NCBI GenBank assembly: GCA_017506865.1
Contig: JAFCMP010000334.1
Coordinates: 248,001 to 312,000, forward strand
DNA length: 64,000 nt
From: Tribonema minus
Taxonomy: Eukaryota; Sar; Xanthophyceae; Tribonematales; Tribonemataceae
Direction: 5' to 3'
The translations under genes were made by a program, and so were the position numbers. This document shows, in pieces, positions 10,801 to 22,087 of this stretch. The notes under the pieces were generated by a model. It worked only from the letters and a program-made list of their open reading frames with translations. It made no database searches and was not told the origin of the DNA. Each line of letters opens with the position of its first letter. Position 1 is the stretch's first letter.

Positions 10801-12935
10801 GGTAACTGACTGGACTGCACCATGTTCATGCCAGGAGGGCACTGCACATGTCATCAGGAGAAAGCTAGTGCTGATGTTTAGGCATTGAGCGCAAACGTGC
10901 CCAAACTTCAACTGGCAAATGATATTGCAGCTGCACAGCCCACAGTATCCTGCAGCACGTTTTCTGAGTTATGATGCCAAGCCAGATGCAACACTAATCT
11001 GCTGCGTCGATGGCTTCTGCTAGGATTCTGATGAATGAAGCAAAGCCAAGTACAAGCTACTGTTGTTGCAACAGCCAGTCGGACTGTAAATTGTGCACAA
11101 TACCCTTTAGGCTTCTGATTTGTTTGACACGCAACCAGAGCCTGACACCCTTTGCTGCAGTGCATCCTCACCAATTGACGGGTGATGACCGCATGTCAAA
11201 GCTACTGATCCTATTCAACCCGGACACCATCCACTCTTGTCACACTGATCAGATGAGTTCAGCACCTGATGATGGTACACCAGCAGGTGAATTTGACCAG
11301 GCCTGCATATGCTCTGCCGCAATGCCAGTTAAAGCATGACGGAGCCACCATGCTGAGCTTCAATACCGTTCAGCTGCTATCCAGCCCACAACAGCAAAAA
11401 TGTTATGCTGTGGATCTACACAGCTCTTGCAGGTCTGCACATTTGCACACTTCCAGCACTATTCCACAGGGCTGCTTGAAACATCGCTGAGTCGTGCAAG
11501 CAGAGCCATTTGCGCTTTGCCTCAAGCTAGATGACCTCTGGCGCATTTCAGGAGCAGTGGTTTGTGATGCGATGTCAAAGTACATTACGGTATCAATGCG
11601 CTTAGACTAATGTTGTGTTCCATGCGGTGTGTTGCGAGTGCATGATCACCTTTAAGTTGCAGTTCACGACATGGCAACGCGAGTGGCATTGCCCCCTGTG
11701 TCTGCCTCCAGTCAGCCACTTGCAACGATGCCTGAATGGATGAAACGCCATCAACGAACCGTATGGCCAAGAAGCTTGAAACTCACCTTATCAGCGGGCT
11801 TGCCAGGCATGCGCACCATGAAATGCGCAGCGTACTCGCCGCTCGCCGGCACCTCCTCCCCCCCCGGCCGCGCCCCCCGCCGGAACTCAAACGGGCTCGT
11901 CTCTCCCCCCGGCAAGTGCGCCTTGGATGACATCCCCCACCACCCCGTCACCACATGATCGCCCGTGTTCGCCTCCACCGCAAGCACTCCGCGCATGCAC
12001 GGCAGCGGCACGTTTGCAGTGGGCTCCTCGAAGGGCGAGGGCGGCCGCGAAACCGCCACTGCAGGTGGCTGTGGCGGCGCCGCTGCTGCTGGCGATGTTT
12101 CAGCGCCTGCTGCTGATGATGATCCGGCGCTGTCACTATCGCTGCCGCTAGCTGCTTCCTGCTTGGTGTCAAGATGCATCTGCTGCTGCAGCGGTGGAGT
12201 ACCCGGTGTCGGTTGATGCGCAGGCGCCTCGTGGGGTTTGTGTTGCTGGTGCATCGCAGCAATTTCCAGCAGTGGCACCGGTGCTGGCACTGGAAAATCA
12301 TGGGGCGGTGCTTGCGGCACATCCGCGACGCTGACTTGCAGAACGTACTGTGGTTCAGGTTCTGCAACTGCATCGCCGCCTACACTGTCCCCATCCGCAC
12401 TACCGCTAGCAACACCAGCAGCATCATCGCCTCTGCTGCTTTGTTGTCGGTCATGTTGGTGTGCCTGTCCTTGCTGCCCCCCCCAAGCAGCCTGAGCAGC
12501 CTCCTGCTGCTGCACCGCTGCGTCTCCGTTTTCCTTAGGACGATGCTCCAGCTGCCCTACAACTGGCTCCTCATCGTCGCTATCCACGCTGGTACCGGAA
12601 TCGGAACAATATGTTTCTTCTCGGCCTATCAAAGGCGGTCGTCGAAAGCGTCCAGTGGTCTCCGCGCTGCTGCACGAGCGGTAAACAACAGGCGGTGTGA
12701 TGTGCCCGTATAAAAATGGACGTTGGAGCATAAAAGATACGAAATTGAGCAGCAGGAATGCCTGCACAGCCACAACAAGGCCAGTCATATAAACACATGA
12801 TTGTATATGTTACCTAGAGATGATTGAGCTCTGCTGAGCCCCATCGTTCGCCCCCAAAGCAGCACTGACTGTTGCTGGCACTCCTGGCATTCCAGGCAAC
12901 ATGTCTGCTGCGCCATCCCCCATGTCCAAGGACAT
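7803..12935 (-). CDS. Unrecognised protein with a C-terminal beta-rich module
   Basis: I do not recognise a named family. Phase-consistent minus-strand exons are 12935(?)-12814, 12669-11787, 10444-10376, 9767-9682, 8244-8209 and 7861-7803; the 5' and 3' ends are unresolved. The N-terminal half is low-complexity and acidic (CSDSGTSVDSDDEEPVVG, Gln/Ala-rich stretches). The C-terminal part is compact and crosses four exons. It reads MRGVLAVEANTGDHVVTGWW, SPFEFRR, SGEYAAHFMVRMPGKP, then MQLTFTVNSGGGWNVEGS, then GTNKFGPFNLLGTLDGQRQL and ELFKIY. The alternation of Gly, aromatic and hydrophobic residues suggests a beta-sandwich or barrel, as seen in uncharacterised stramenopile proteins (from memory, unverified). 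A basic tail, RPTPVKRRAATG, could be a nuclear localisation signal. A possible alternative start is ATG at 12788, which would begin with a hydrophobic segment. Confidence 0.6.
8495..9122. repeat. Inverted 13-base repeat flanking an intronic ORF
   Basis: CTTGTTGCACCGG at 8495-8507 is repeated as its exact reverse complement at 9110-9122, with more ACCGGT and ACCAGTT-like elements around each end. Between them is a 219-codon minus-strand frame (8491-9150) without recognisable motifs. This might be a small degenerate transposon inside intron 8245-9681. I saw no transposase motif or target-site duplication. Confidence 0.3.
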
Positions 12936-13289
12936 CACCAGCCTGGCTGAGTGCTGCCCCAGAAGGGGCTTCCGCGCTAGCAGCAACAGCCTCCCGCCTT
13001 TTGGTCGCTCCAGCGGCTCCTGCTCCCTCCTCGCGCCCGACTGCACTGCAAGGACAAGTGCCTGTGAGGAAGGCACGGGATCCAAAGCGCCAACAGGGGT
13101 TACTAGGCTAGCAGAGCTTCTCAACGGCTTCTCTGAAGCATGCGCCAAGGCCTGAGCACGCCTAGCTCGCGCGGTCGGAAGAAAACACCACCCTCCAAGA
13201 TCCTGATTCCGGCCTCTCCCCACCCACAAACCCTTTGCACAGCGGGCCCGCTTTCCGCCGTGCCCCAGGGTGCGGCGAAACGCGGGCCT

Positions 13290-13745
13290 GCTCAGGTCAC
13301 AAGCATCGGTTGCACCCAGGCCTGCACCTCACTGCACATGTGGTGCAGTGCCATGCCACGTGCCTGTTGTGGGTCTTGGTCAGGAAATAAAAAAAAGTCG
13401 CTGTTCCTCCAGATCGGCCGAGACCTAGCACTAACTAGGGCACAAAGCTCCACGCCGCGCTCGAGGGAAGTGAAATCAAACCTCGGCAGAGCGGAAAGGT
13501 GGTCTCGAACTTGACCCTTTCGTTCAAAACATTTGGGGCCAGTTGATTGGCTGGAAAGAGGACGGGGCCGATGTCCCCCCGAATGACGTGGCGCAATTTG
13601 TGGCCAGGGCGTCGCCCACACACGATAGATGCGAGGCAGCCGAGACCGATCTGCCCTGCTTTCATCTGCATGCTGCCCATCTTGACAATGAAGTTCGCCG
13701 CACAACAGTGCAGCGCAGCTATAGCTATCGATTGCGAGTTCAAAA
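13290..13745 (-). other. Coding-like block, unassigned
   Basis: Two overlapping minus-strand frames look protein-like but do not join cleanly. One reads VIRGDIGPVLFPANQLAPNV and LNERVKFETTFPLCR. The other, shifted frame reads SARSRPIWRNSDFFLFPDQD and PQQARGMALHHMCSEVQAWV. This could be a frameshifted remnant of a mobile element or host gene. I recognise no family. Confidence 0.3.
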
Positions 13746-13799
13746 AACTTGTTGATCCAAAGGAGATAGGCTGGAGATCATCAGCTTGCTTGGCTCTGT

Positions 13800-15185
13800 G
13801 CGCCCACTAGATCACTGCGTCTGGCTCTGTCTTAATGGTACACCTTCGCAGCAAACATGACACAAACACGTCCACGCCACATCGCCATGAGAGCTGGTCA
13901 AGACCGCGCTTGGCCACCGCGAAGTCAAAGTGGCAGTTGCAACGATGTGACCTATGACAGGAGGTCTGAGAGTACAGCTGCCACAGCTGTTGTGATGTTG
14001 CAGCAGCGCTCCTGTGCCGATGACTTGATGTAGAGTCTACGTACAACACTTTTCAGCAGATGCAAATCAACTAATCGGAAATGACGAAACTAGCACACAA
14101 AACGGCGGGCGCAGGGCTGGGTATAGGCACACCCAGTTGTCCGCGGCAACAGCAACAAGAGCTCCATTATACAGCGCAGCTCGGGGGCACCCAAATCCAG
14201 ATACAGTCCTGTGGCACAAAAGGCACAGGCTTTACAGTCACGCCAACTGCCACCACAAAGTCCCCATGCCCGATGCTTCCTCACGCATCCCCAGCTGAAT
14301 CTGATGCCAGCGGCGGTGGCGGTGGCATCAGGCTGGCAGGGATCCAGTCGGGAACCTCAGCGACTGCGCGGTCAACTTGGAGTCCCCCTATTTCCGTCCC
14401 TGCGCTCCCGCCTTGTCCGCGCGCTGCCTGATTGGCTGTCTTCGCTGGCTCGCTCGCGCCGGTTGTTGCGGTAATACGCGCTTGCTGCGTTGATCTGCGG
14501 CACACGGCGGCAGGCATAGAGCATTGGGTTCGATAAGACAAAAAGTTGTCATCGCGCACGAGGCATGCCATGATGGCATCTGACAAAGCGGAAGATGCTG
14601 TGAGTGCCATAGTGTTGGACGACTTAACGCTGCTGTATTGAAAGGCACTTCTTGTCAACAGTGACACGCCATGGACTTGGCAAGCAGCACCTTCGGACGT
14701 GAATGAGTATGCCATATGAGGGATGGGGAATACGCTCGCCAGTAATGCGGTGGGTGCACCGCAGATGACAATGGGTGCGACCGCTTGCGCAAAGTGCGCA
14801 CCTCGATGTGCCAGCAAAGTGATTTACATGGACGATGGCGGGGCCAGGCGAAGCGTCGGCTGCTGCTAGGGCCTCAACTGCGGCAATCGGCTACATAACT
14901 CATCAAACAGGGTTTTGAACTATTTGACTCATAACCCCTTAACAGTGCGACTTAAAGCTCAGGCTATTGCTAAGTGGTGTCTGCGCTGCATCAAAGCAGG
15001 TGCAGAATCCACCACAGTACAGCATGAGAATGCTCTTGATAACACTTGGCCACGTTTAAATCACAAGCAGCGCAACCAGCTCAGGATTGATCAATTACCA
15101 ACACTGCCACCCCAGGCGCGCACGACAACAGTGCACATGGAGCAGCCACCAGAGCCGGTCAGCCACTTCAACAACCGCAGCTCAC
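13800..15185. other. Unassigned region downstream of CK2 beta
   Basis: It may contain the last exon of CK2 beta. A 178-codon minus-strand frame at 14281-14817 is open but has no recognisable motif. It ends in a Pro-rich segment (VPDWIPASLMPPPPPLASDS) followed by GATGCGTGAGG, which could be either a stop or a splice donor. Confidence 0.3.
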
Positions 15186-15233
15186 TCACTCACAAGGAAA
15201 TCCACAACACTTTTCCAAACAATTGCAACTCAC

Positions 15234-18200
15234 CCTAAATCCATATACGCGCGGCACGTACGACTGCGATGGCCGCGCGGGGATGACGTCGGGGTGCGTC
15301 AGCAGGAACAGGTGCGGGAACGTAGTGCCGAAGTATGCGCCATCCACGTTCGCCTGCCTGCTGGCCGTAGAGCGCGCAAACACGGCGAGTTAGTGGGTGC
15401 GCGCTTGCTACCTTGGCGTTTTCTCGACGCAAGGAGCACGCGGTCATTGGAGCGTTTCTGTGTGCGCTGATGAAGCTGATGGCAGAGCATGCGCGCAAGG
15501 ACGGCGAGTTGGGTATTGCGCCCTCTGCGCTGACTGTTTCGCACTAAAACGAGCCTCCTGTGCGTTGTATGATGATGGGTTCAGCACTTGCGTGCTGCGA
15601 GCTTTTAATTGCGGCGAGTCACTTCAACTGTGAGTCTGTCACTTCAGTACTGCAAGACTTGGGAGCGTTTTCAGTCAACTGTCCAACTTCAACTGAAGCT
15701 AGTGCATGACGCCCCTCAAGTACTGCATGGCAGCTGCGTCACTCACCTGGTGCTCTTGGGGTGGAATATGTCTTGGCAGCGCGGGCAGTAGACCGCCACC
15801 GTGCAGCTACGAGGCACATCCGAGAGGCCCACGGGAAGAACATTTTGTCCCTGGCAGTATATGCGCGGGCATCGTCCGAACGCACCCGTCTGGTATTTTG
15901 ACAGCATGCCCTGCGCGCGCGCGAAGTAAGCAGCAGCATTGTCAGATACTGGGTGCAGAAGAGCAGCATTCAACTTCAAGTGCCTCAAGCCCATCACACA
16001 TGCTCAGTGCGACAGAGTGCGCGCGACACCAGAGTCGAGGGGCGCGCGGCGGCTGCGCCAGCCGTGTCGCGTGTCTCGTCCGCGTCAGCTCAAAGATGCA
16101 CGCAAAGAAGGGCGCTCACTTGCTTGGGCTTATGCTCTTCAGAGTTTGAAGATTGCACGATAACAGGCATCAACCCCTGCACTGTGTGCCACGTGCCAGG
16201 CACCAGCAGACCAACTGCGCGCCGTGCGTGCTGAAATGCATGCTCCGCAGGAGAAGGATGCTATACGAGGTCCCCGCCGCGCCTACCACACCTTCAAACA
16301 GGAAGTGCACCAGTGCTCAAATGTCAGGTTGTCGCCCTCTGCATTGCATGCCACCGCTGTGGCTGCAACCGTTGTCGGCCGCAGATCAACGCCTCTCACA
16401 CGCGCGCTGCGCTGGGCAAGCGCCATTTGCGCGCCGAGCCAACGGTCTGTTGAACGCTTGCTGCGCCGCCGCCCGCTGCTCCTCCGTCAGTGACGGCCAC
16501 ATAGCTTGCATGTAACACTGAAAGCCTTTAGTCTGCGTTGAACCTAACCAGCAGCTAGCACATGCACTCACTTGGCATGACCAAAGCCTCTAGCCTGCAC
16601 TGAGACCGGGGTCAGCGTGTAACATTCTGATCCACCGTGAGGCGCTCGCGTGCCTGCATGCCGTGCGCCGTGAGAGTGAGCTACGCTTGAAAGAGTGCAT
16701 ACAGCATCAGCGCCTGCCGCGCCGCTCGCGTACGTTGTGAAAGCCTATACCCGTACCCTACGGCTGTGCGCTGAGTATACAATCTTCCACGTTCCATCAA
16801 CAGCTGTTCATCCGCACTGAGACTGCAGTCCGCACAGGTGCACGCTACGGTCTACATGCGGCGCGCGCGCGCACCTGCATGCCGCGCGTCGTGAGAATGA
16901 ACCGCGCGTGTATGAGCCCATACAGCATCTCCGCCGCGCTCTCCACCACCTCCTGCTGCTCCTCCGTCAGCGACTGCTCCGTGGGCACCTCCACGTCCAG
17001 TATCATGTCCAGCGCGTAGTCGTAATATGGTACCAGCGTGCTGCAGCAGCAGAGCATAACAGAGCGAGCAGAGCGTTTACATGGGCTGATACTTCACTTG
17101 CAGTAGTAAAGTGCATGACTGACTGACTGCTCCGTGGGCACCTCCACATCCAGTATCATGTCCAGCGCATAGTCGTAGTATGGTACCAGCGTGCTGCGGT
17201 GGCAGAGCACACAACAGTGCAGAGCGGTTACATGGGTAGGCATGTACAAGCGCACTGAACGTGTTTCATGAACACCTCCACGTGCAGTGTCATGTTCAGC
17301 GCTAAGTGGTGATATGGTGCTGCGCAGGCATAAAGCAGTTTCACGGGTAGGTATAGGTATCAAACGTCATCTGTCTACACGTCCTCTGTCATGTCCATGG
17401 CGTAGACAAAGTATGGCACCAGCGTGTAGCAGCAGCGAGAGGCTGTGATGCTTGGCTTGAAGTTGCAAGTTCAAGTGAGGCGATTACACAAACCTATCTT
17501 GTGAGTGCTGCAGCATTATTTGGTCGCGAAGCACACAGCCTGTGACCCGTTTTGCCAGCATGCGCCGCATCTTGCGCGCAGCGACTCACTGGCGATGCAA
17601 CTGCGCTACTACCAACACCACACTGACAGCTACTTCAACCGTGCTGGGTGACGCACCTGAGACCGGTGAGGTTGAAGTCATCCTGTATGTATTCCTCGTC
17701 CACCTCGCAGAAGAACTCATTGCCCCGCAAGCTCACAAACCAGCTGATCCACGTGGAGTCCTCGTCCGACGCCGACAGCTCGCTACTGCAGGGGCAGCGA
17801 CAGATAAGGCGCAGAGCGTGAGCGTTCCCGGCTTCGCATGGATGCAGCGGCCGCGCTTGAACGCCAGTATGGTGCCGCGGTTCACCCAATGTGCACGCAC
17901 ATGGCGGTGGCGCTTTGCAGCTGCGCCGCATGAGCGCTGCACCGATGCAGCACACACGTCAACTGACGCTGCTGGCGATGCACAGCAGCGCGCAAATCAG
18001 GACACGCATAAGAAAATGGGATCATCTTACGTCGATGGCGTTGCACTGCATGCAGATGTGACAGCACTCATGTAATGCCTGAGCTGCAGAGCACCCATGG
18101 CGGCTCCGCGGCCACGCATTGAAGCTGCACAAAAGAATGAGTACAATGAGCAAGATGGTGCAGTGGCACACTAAAGCGAAGCTGCGATGGCACACGTGCC

Positions 18201-19329
18201 TTGACATTCTGCGGCCACAATTCACTTGGTACATAGCGGTGGCGTTGAAGCGGGGGGGGGGACAGGGGCACTGGCATTGAGGCAGGGCTGGTATGGCGGT
18301 ACTGTGCAGTGCTGCGCAACTACTGAGCAGTTTGCAACATAGTTTAAGTGTACATCATGTAGAATGCGGCTGGCAGTGCTATACACAGCGCAAGCATCAG
18401 CCCAAGCAGATGGCTGCAGGGGCAACGTGCACCAACCCACTCTTTTCGCAGGAGCACTTCAACACAGTGAAGTCACGATGCTGATAGCCAGTACTGTATG
18501 CAATTGCTACATCAAAGGCTGGAAATGGTGGCAGCATGCGCTGCCCAACAGGTTGCATGATCCTCAACCGAGGTGAACACTACTAAGGGCAACGATTGAT
18601 GCTGGCAGACAAAGCAGAGGCTAACATGACAGACACCAGGTGTGTACCAATCATCAGGTGCGCAACAACAGCATGCCGCGAACGTCACCAAATGACTTGC
18701 GCACTCAAGGCACGCGGCTAGGGAGTCCTTGCATTGGCGTGTGCGCAAACAGGCAGGTATTGATGTGTACACCAATTCCAACTTGGTAACTCTGATGGCC
18801 TGTTCATCAGCAAGGTGCTGGTGGTTGGTGCAGTGTACCAACCACGCCCAGGGGCCAGGCAGCAATGACTGCCATCGCAGTGTGGGCTCTGAATCTGCTG
18901 TCCCGAACAGCAATGCAAGCTGCGCTATTGAATGGCTTTTCTGAGTTTCTGAGCAGTAGTCTTCCGGCGATCACATCAAGGCTTGCAGGTTGCACTTGCA
19001 ACATCTGCACTTGGGAGACTCTCGACACTGCCACCGATGCAGGTACATAGTGTTCTCGGTGTGGCATACGCGTGGCCTCACCTGCTCTCCTCATCTGCGT
19101 CTATGCTTCCCACGCGATCATCGCTCTCAGCCTGCACGTCTCCACCTCCGGCCGCTACCGCCCCTCCCCCTCCGAAAGTGTTGGTGTCCTTGGACGCCGC
19201 GCCTGACCCCCGCCCGCCTGCAGCTTCTCTTCCCCTCACAGCGCCCCCATCGCCGGCCCCTGATGTGAGAGATAATTGCGCTGTTCGCGCATCTAACTCA
19301 TCCATGGCGGCATCCAGCCCTCTATCCAT
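15234..19329 (-). CDS. CSNK2B: Casein kinase II regulatory subunit beta
   Basis: Regulatory subunit of the CK2 Ser/Thr kinase; it dimerises through a zinc finger and docks two catalytic alpha subunits. Exons on the minus strand, with phases agreeing at each junction, are 19329-19082, 17785-17657, 17040-16875, 15910-15747 and 15357-15234. Diagnostic segments in order are [109 protein letters not shown] and [20 protein letters not shown]. The zinc ligands CPRIYC and CPRC are both present. An N-terminal extension of about 85 residues, rich in Gly and acidic residues, precedes the conserved core; usual CK2 beta starts only a few residues before WISWF. The start at 19329 is the first ATG in the frame. 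After [10 protein letters not shown] the last exon is not found. Read-through would stop at 15186, which may be the true end. Confidence 0.93.
16425..16735 (-). repeat. Decayed copies of the 3' half of CK2 beta exon 3
   Basis: Within intron 16874-15911, the minus strand carries a copy near 16735-16645 reading MLYALFQA then a stop then LTLTAHGMQ (true exon: [18 protein letters not shown]). A second copy near 16540-16425 reads [20 protein letters not shown] (true exon: [16 protein letters not shown]). Neither keeps an open frame or a usable splice site. Confidence 0.7.
17100..17445 (-). repeat. Decayed copies of the 5' half of CK2 beta exon 3
   Basis: Within intron 17656-17041 the acceptor edge of exon 3 is repeated upstream. 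The best copy (about 17232-17125) still reads [20 protein letters not shown] and then EQSVSHAL, and includes intron flank. Weaker copies lie at about 17355-17270 and 17440-17378. Copy spacing is about 110 to 150 bases and identity drops with distance from the true exon. Confidence 0.8.
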
Positions 19330-21140
19330 CGCCGCTGCCCCAAGCTGTGCTTGCTGCGTTTTGCGCCAACTGCCCGCGTCTTTGAGTTCAAAAGCGGACA
19401 AGTGTTCCGCTCAGCGGACACCTTTTGCCGCTGCTGCGAGTCCTGCAATTGAAAAAGCGGGCCGCTCAAGCCTAGCACCGCGTGCAAGGTCGCGACAGCA
19501 GCCCGCCAGCGCCAGCGCAGAGCGCTGTTTTTGCGCCAATCCAAAGGTCCCCCCAAACTCAAAGCTGCGAAAGGAAGGCAGCGATGAGGCCGACAGCGTC
19601 TCTCGCCGTGGCTGGCCAGGAAACTCTTGCGTACGCGTACTCTGCTTTCACAATCTTCCGTCGCCACAGCTACTTGTCCCCCCCACTACCGTTCTACGAT
19701 GAGGCCGTGAACTACGATGAACTGCGCTGTACTGTGCTGTACCCTTAACAGCCCCACCTACTGACGGTATGGACTCGAAATTAGACATGTCGTTTTTTTT
19801 TTTCCGAAAGAAAAAATGTCTGCCGAACATGTACACCACCTCGTTGCGACACTTTCAGACTGTCATACGACATGTAGATTCCTTACAGCTAGATGCCAAT
19901 CATCTGAGCTTTTTCGCGCCCTGAGCGAGGATTAATAAAAAGTACACATAAAAAGTACACCACCTCCACATGTGTACGATCGGTGATGCGTACTGTTTTG
20001 GTCTCGGCTTCCAGGCCTTTCAGATGCAATAGTTGAAACGCGCAGACACATCAAGTGTCGCACAGAAGGCATCATCAATTGCGCATAGCCCCACACACAC
20101 CTGGCGGGCAAAGCAGGCAACTCTGAGCCGTGTTTCGCCTTCACTGTGGCGGCGCCAGGCAGCAGGATATGAGCACCAACGTCAGCAGCGTGGCAGCTCC
20201 TGTGAATGTGACTGCCCAAGTAGCCTCACAGCCTGAGCCACCGGCACGTACCCGCTGACACAGCTGTGGATTCTCCACACAGGAAGCACAAGGGACAGAA
20301 AGCACCTCAAAAATAAGATAAATGATTCGGCCATGATTTGCGAATTGTGCCGCCGCAATGGTGTGGGCCACGCCCATACGTGTGGCACACTCTCCTGGTG
20401 GCACGATACATGTAGTTGCAGAGGGTACATCACAGCCGCTGCTGTGCTCTTGAGCACAGCGCCATGGCTTGGCACAACGGCAGAGAGACAACGTCCAGAT
20501 GCACGCTGCAGCCGCCGCTGCCGCCAGTACATAACAGTTATCAGGCAGCCAGAGATGTGCAGCGTAATTGTAGCCTCCTGTAGGCTGCTGCTGCTGTGCG
20601 ACGATCACCACATGTCACCATTGCCATTGCTGCCCTGTACACGTGCGCCGTGCGCCAGCCAATGCGCGCGCTCTGCCGCTGTGCAGGCTTGGCGTGTGCT
20701 AATACCTGAAATGAGTGACAACCGCCCACCCTCCAGCAGCACCACTCTTTCCCCTTCTTGCCCTTGCCGTCACCGGCTTGAGGCGCAGGATCACCGCTGC
20801 CGCTATAAAATTGCTGCCGTCTCTGCTCAGGGTGCACGCCATGCATTGCAGCATTAGTCAAGCCTCTGCGGCGAGTGAACATCGTCGCCACCATGATCAG
20901 TGCCTCCATGTTGTTGCCGTTGCTGCCGCTGCCGCCGCCACTGTGGTCAGGCCAGTCTAGCTCGCCTTGATCAATACGGCGCATGCACTGCTGCTGCTGC
21001 GCTCATGCCAGCCATCATCACCAAATACTCAGGCGGGTTCACAACACAACTCGGTCCGCTGCTGTCCGCCCCTGTGTGGCGCCCGTTGTTTACGATGAGC
21101 TCCGAGACTCACATCTTCAAGACTTCAACACGAACGCACT
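19330..21140. other. Unassigned region, possible small minus-strand gene
   Basis: A minus-strand frame at 20984 begins MRRIDQGELDWPDHSGGG and reaches a possible donor after GGCHSFQ (near 20706). Further left, frame 20611-20141 ends in a hydrophobic stretch (WAVTFTGAATLLTLVLISCC) that could be a membrane segment. No family is recognised and the join is untested. The 5' flank of CK2 beta also lies here. A poly-T run followed by its near complement (19790-19816) could form a short hairpin. Confidence 0.25.
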
Positions 21141-21195
21141 TTGAAGTATGTTGACGAGGGCGCGGTGCAGCAGCTGAAGGATGCAGACCAGGGCC

Positions 21196-22087
21196 ATGAG
21201 GAGAGCGCTGGCAGGTCCGCATCCGCTACTCGATCCAATGCTAGCTCAGCACATCCTGGGGTTTCTTCGCCCATCTCTCATGCTTCGAAGTGCATGCCGC
21301 GTTTTCAGGGACGCAACAGAAAACGCTCACGAGCCCCGAGCAGAGACACCACACACAGTCAACAGATGCTGTTGCCACCGCCAGCCTCATCGAGTGGGCA
21401 CTGCGGAACGGTCTGCAACCGGAGCTGGCGCAGAAGTCATGCATACGCTGCGGCGACCTTGACCGCCTGCGCCAGCTTCGCTCGCAATTTGACCCGTCAC
21501 TCAGTCTCACTGAAAAGCACTGCTGGCTTGCCGCCGGCGGCGGCTACTTGGAGCTCTTGCAGTGGTTACGGCAACACGGTTGTCCCTGGGACGAGCTTAC
21601 ATGCGCATATGCTGCACACGGAGGACACTTGGACGTGCTGCAGTGGGCTCATGCGAACTGGTGCTTCTGGGACGAGAACACGTGCTTATTTGCTGCTGCG
21701 GGCGGGCATCTCGAAGTGCTGCAGTGGGCTCGAGCTAACGAGTGCCCTTGGAATGAGCAGACATGCATTTCAGCAGCATGTGGGGGCCACTTGGAGGTCC
21801 TTCAGTGGGCTCGTGCGAACGGCTGCCCATGGGACTTGGAGACTTGCAGTGCAGCTGCATGCCATGGCCATTCAGAGGTCCTGCAGTGGGCTCGCGCCAA
21901 CGGCTGCCCATGGGGCGTGACGACGTGCAGGGAAGCTGCACGCAATGGCCATCTGGAGATTCTTCAGTGGGCTCGCGCCAACGGATGCCCTTGGGACAAC
22001 TGGACGTGCAGATTGGCAGCCTCCAACGGGCATTCCGAGGTGCTGAGCTGGGCACTAGCCAATGGGTGCCCTCCACATGTGCCATGA
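21196..22087 (+). CDS. F-box-like/ankyrin repeat protein, copy 1 (frame displaced)
   Basis: The N-terminal part reads LAQHILGFLRPSLMLRSACR, an F-box-like helix pair, in the frame starting at ATG 21196. The ankyrin part is in the +1 frame, open from before 21290 to the stop at 22087. It has the linker SLIEWALRNGLQPELAQ and seven repeats of the type GHLEVLQWARANGCPWD. Such proteins bind partner proteins; large families occur in stramenopiles and giant viruses. The ankyrin frame has no internal ATG after its start region, so translation must enter from the first frame or the locus is a pseudogene. No intron boundaries explain the shift. The paralogue at 24650 has the same displacement. Confidence 0.7.
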
